NCBI GenBank assembly: GCA_947631085.1
Contig: CANRJY010000019.1
Span: 1-39,929 of the forward strand
Direction: 5' to 3'
DNA: 39,929 nt
Origin: an uncultured Clostridia bacterium
GTDB taxonomy: Bacteria > Bacillota > Clostridia > UBA1381
Positions 38,269 through 39,929 of this stretch are shown one piece after another. The stretch's first letter is position 1. Each line of letters opens with the position of its first letter. The notes beneath the pieces are model-generated. The model saw nothing but the letters and a program-made list of their open reading frames with translations. It was not told where the DNA came from and ran no database searches. The position numbers and the translations under genes were made by a program.

Positions 38269-39543
38269 TTACTCCAAAACATCCTCCACCGCATCCATCA
38301 ACGGCACATTATTCCCATCCCAAAGCATAAACTTATACTTCTCCGCCTCCGGAATATCCGCTGTAATAACAACAGTATCCCCTTCGATCTCACCTTTCGT
38401 CCCAAGAGTCAACCCGACAAACCTCCCATCCGAATCATACTCCGCAACATACAATTCCACCTCATTCAATTCCCCCGCACGCTCCGGATCAACCACAGTA
38501 ACAGGAATCTCAATTCTATTTTCCTCCGCATTAACCACCGGTTCAACGGGCTTAACCTCCAGCGGTTTAATAGGCTCCGGCGTAGCCGTCGGCTCGGACG
38601 TTGGTACGGGAGTTTCGGTCGGTGTTGGCGACGGAGTAACATCCGGCGCCGCCGTAGGCGCTTCGCTCGGCATTTGCGTAGGCATGGGACTGTTGTAGTG
38701 AATTGTAGCGTTAATGAGAGGTTCGTTGCCCTCACTAATTCCAATCAAATTCCATTGTTCTTCACTTCCGCCGTAATATACGTCTGTTAGCTTGATACAG
38801 TTTTGGAACGCTTGGGATCGAATGAGCTCTACACTATCGGGAATTGTTATTTCTGTTAAGTTGTAGCAACCGGCAAACATCTGCGCGCTAATCAATTTTA
38901 TACCGGCAGGGATTTTTATATTTGTTAAGCCGCTGCAGTTTATAAATGCTGTATTAGCAATCTCGGTTACGCAAATTGGTATTGTTATTTCCGTTAAATC
39001 TCTACAGCCGTAAAACGCATAATTATTAATGCGCGTCACTCCATTGGGAATACTATAAGTTGGCTGAATTTTATCCTTCGCGTAAGCTAAGAGAATATCT
39101 TTACTCTTATTAAATAGAACTCCATTTATATCACAATAATTTTCATTTTCCTCACTGACATTTATATTTAAACATCCGCATTCTCTAAACACACCAACTC
39201 CAATACTTGCCACCCCCGCGGGTAGTATGACTTTTGTTAAACCGGTACAACCCTCAAACGCATAATCACTAATGCTTGTCACACTGTCAGGAATAATATA
39301 AACAGTATCATCAGACTGATTTTTTCCCTTTGCGTAAACTATCAGACTATCTTTATTTTTATTAAATAAAACTCCATTTATATCACAATAATTTTCATTT
39401 TCCTCGCTTACATTTATATTTAAAACTCCACATGAACAAAACGCATAATCCCCAATGTTCGTAACGCTGGCAGGAATATTTATTTCCGTTAAAGTGCTGC
39501 AGTTGCGAAACGCACTATCGCCTATGCTGCTGATATTTATGGA
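38269..39543 (-). pseudogene. 5'-truncated BspA-type leucine-rich-repeat surface protein
   Basis: The open frame runs on the minus strand from just after an in-frame TAG (39546-39544) to 38269. LRR_5 repeats fill it (SIGDSAFRNCSTLTEINIPA, NIGDYAFCSCGVL, DYAFEGCTGLTKVILPAG, YAFYGCRDLTEITIP). A Pro/Thr linker (PTQMPSEAPTAAPDVTPSPT onward) and a C-terminal beta-rich domain follow. The repeats begin directly after the stop with no start codon or signal peptide; the first GTG (39282) is in the middle of a repeat. The gene therefore seems to have lost its 5' end. Confidence 0.75.
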
Positions 39544-39630
39544 CTAATAGCGTGAAACCCACGATTTTATGCTGTTTTTCAGCTTTGTGCGGCTGAGATT
39601 TTTTGAAAAATTTAATAAAGAAAAGTTATT

Positions 39631-39676
39631 AAGCGTGTTTACTTGCTCAGTATGAGCTATGTGGACACGCTTTTTT
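39631..39676 (+). terminator. Structured leader/terminator before the last gene
   Basis: AAGCGTGT (39631-39638) pairs with ACACGCTT (39665-39672), enclosing an inner hairpin GCTCA-GTA-TGAGC (39645-39657), then TTTT. It lies 26 bases before a good Shine-Dalgarno, so it could act as an attenuator for the gene at 39703 or simply end an upstream transcript. Confidence 0.65.
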
Positions 39677-39702
39677 AATATCAAGTTTTAGGAGGTAGAT
39701 GT

Positions 39703-39912
39703 ATGTTTGAGGAAAACTATGTGCTTCTTGCCGATGCGGTTATTGTACAAGCCGCAAAGGACTATCGGAGAGCCGGCACTCCGCAAATTAGAGAAACCAT
39801 TAAAAACTTTTTATTGTCCGAATGGTTTTGTGTTTTGACCGATATGGACGGGAAAAAGTTATACAATCGTTTGGAGCGGGAACGCCTTGAAAAGCGGAAG
39901 CGAAAACGCTGA
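39703..39912 (+). CDS. Small protein resembling mobile-element genes
   Basis: 69 residues, MFEENYVLLADAVIVQAAKD, then YRRAGTPQIRETIKNFLLSE and WFCVLTDMDGKKLYNRL, ending in a highly basic RERLEKRKRKR. AGGAGGTAGATGT precedes the ATG. Similar short LLADAVI..AAKDYR proteins are, as I recall, common in prophages and conjugative elements of gut Firmicutes. Function unknown. With the truncated repeat gene beside it, it may mark the edge of an inserted element continuing beyond the window. Confidence 0.6.
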   Translation: MFEENYVLLADAVIVQAAKDYRRAGTPQIRETIKNFLLSEWFCVLTDMDGKKLYNRLERERLEKRKRKR

Positions 39913-39929
39913 TACTTTGTAGAATTTTA

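Noticed and set aside
39100-39420. CRISPR-like repeats
   Set aside because: The repeats are coding leucine-rich units of varying spacing, with no unique spacers and no cas genes.

Overview
The window looks like a chromosomal segment of an anaerobic, Gram-positive-type bacterium of the class Clostridia, probably an uncultured gut lineage. The evidence is a clostridial-style division and cell-wall cluster, a MurE with the meso-diaminopimelate signature DNPR, a class II PheS with a T-box leader, AGGAGG ribosome binding sites throughout, sigma-A promoters (TTGACA-17-TATAAT), Spo0E-like small proteins and a clostridial bacterial microcompartment (BMC) locus. No rRNA, tRNA or CRISPR array is visible. 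Species assignment is inference only.

Layout. (1) 1-12100, minus strand: a division/cell-wall operon running mraZ, rsmH, ftsL-like, PASTA-PBP (spoVD/ftsI), murE, murF, mraY, ftsW, murG, hisS, with three tandem MraZ-type boxes at its promoter; murD is missing from its usual slot. (2) 12170-15240, plus strand: lgt, a Spo0E-like small gene, a small unknown gene, a VOC-fold gene and a gluconate-5-dehydrogenase-like SDR. (3) 15284-18070, minus strand: an EF-G/Tet(M)-like GTPase fused to a YacP/Rae1-type NYN nuclease domain, behind a duplicated promoter-leader. (4) 18125-19824: an anchored L,D-transpeptidase. (5) 19843-20127: a complete Fst-like type I toxin-antitoxin module. (6) 20131-24530, minus strand: T-box leader, pheS, a small P-loop kinase-like gene, pheT. 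(7) 24590-24863: a second Fst-like module, followed by a second Spo0E-like gene, a divergent XRE regulator and an orphan antitoxin-like repeat. (8) 25567-27536, plus strand: an M14 peptidase, a Phd/YefM antitoxin with a truncated toxin, and a DUF4160 pair. (9) 27543-36551, minus strand: a twelve-gene BMC operon. (10) 36745-39929: SGNH hydrolase, pyrophosphatase, a MITE-like palindromic element, a 5'-truncated BspA-type leucine-rich-repeat gene and a small mobile-element-like gene.

How the genes work together. The BMC operon encodes a sugar-phosphate class II aldolase, CoA-acylating aldehyde dehydrogenase, zinc alcohol dehydrogenase, PduL phosphotransacylase, a PduS/RnfC-type flavo-iron-sulfur protein, a GlcG-like protein and six shell proteins. 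Four of the enzymes carry visible encapsulation helices. The order resembles the fucose/rhamnose glycyl-radical microcompartments (GRM5), but no glycyl-radical enzyme, activase or B12 diol dehydratase is present, so the compartment may process lactaldehyde directly or rely on an enzyme encoded elsewhere.

The most striking feature is the pair of type I toxin-antitoxin modules. Each has a 26-30 residue membrane peptide and a convergent antisense RNA ending in a shared terminator. Each also has a repeat that makes the antisense RNA complementary to the toxin start region, and a 10-bp pairing between the 5' and 3' ends of the toxin mRNA that is conserved by compensatory base changes.
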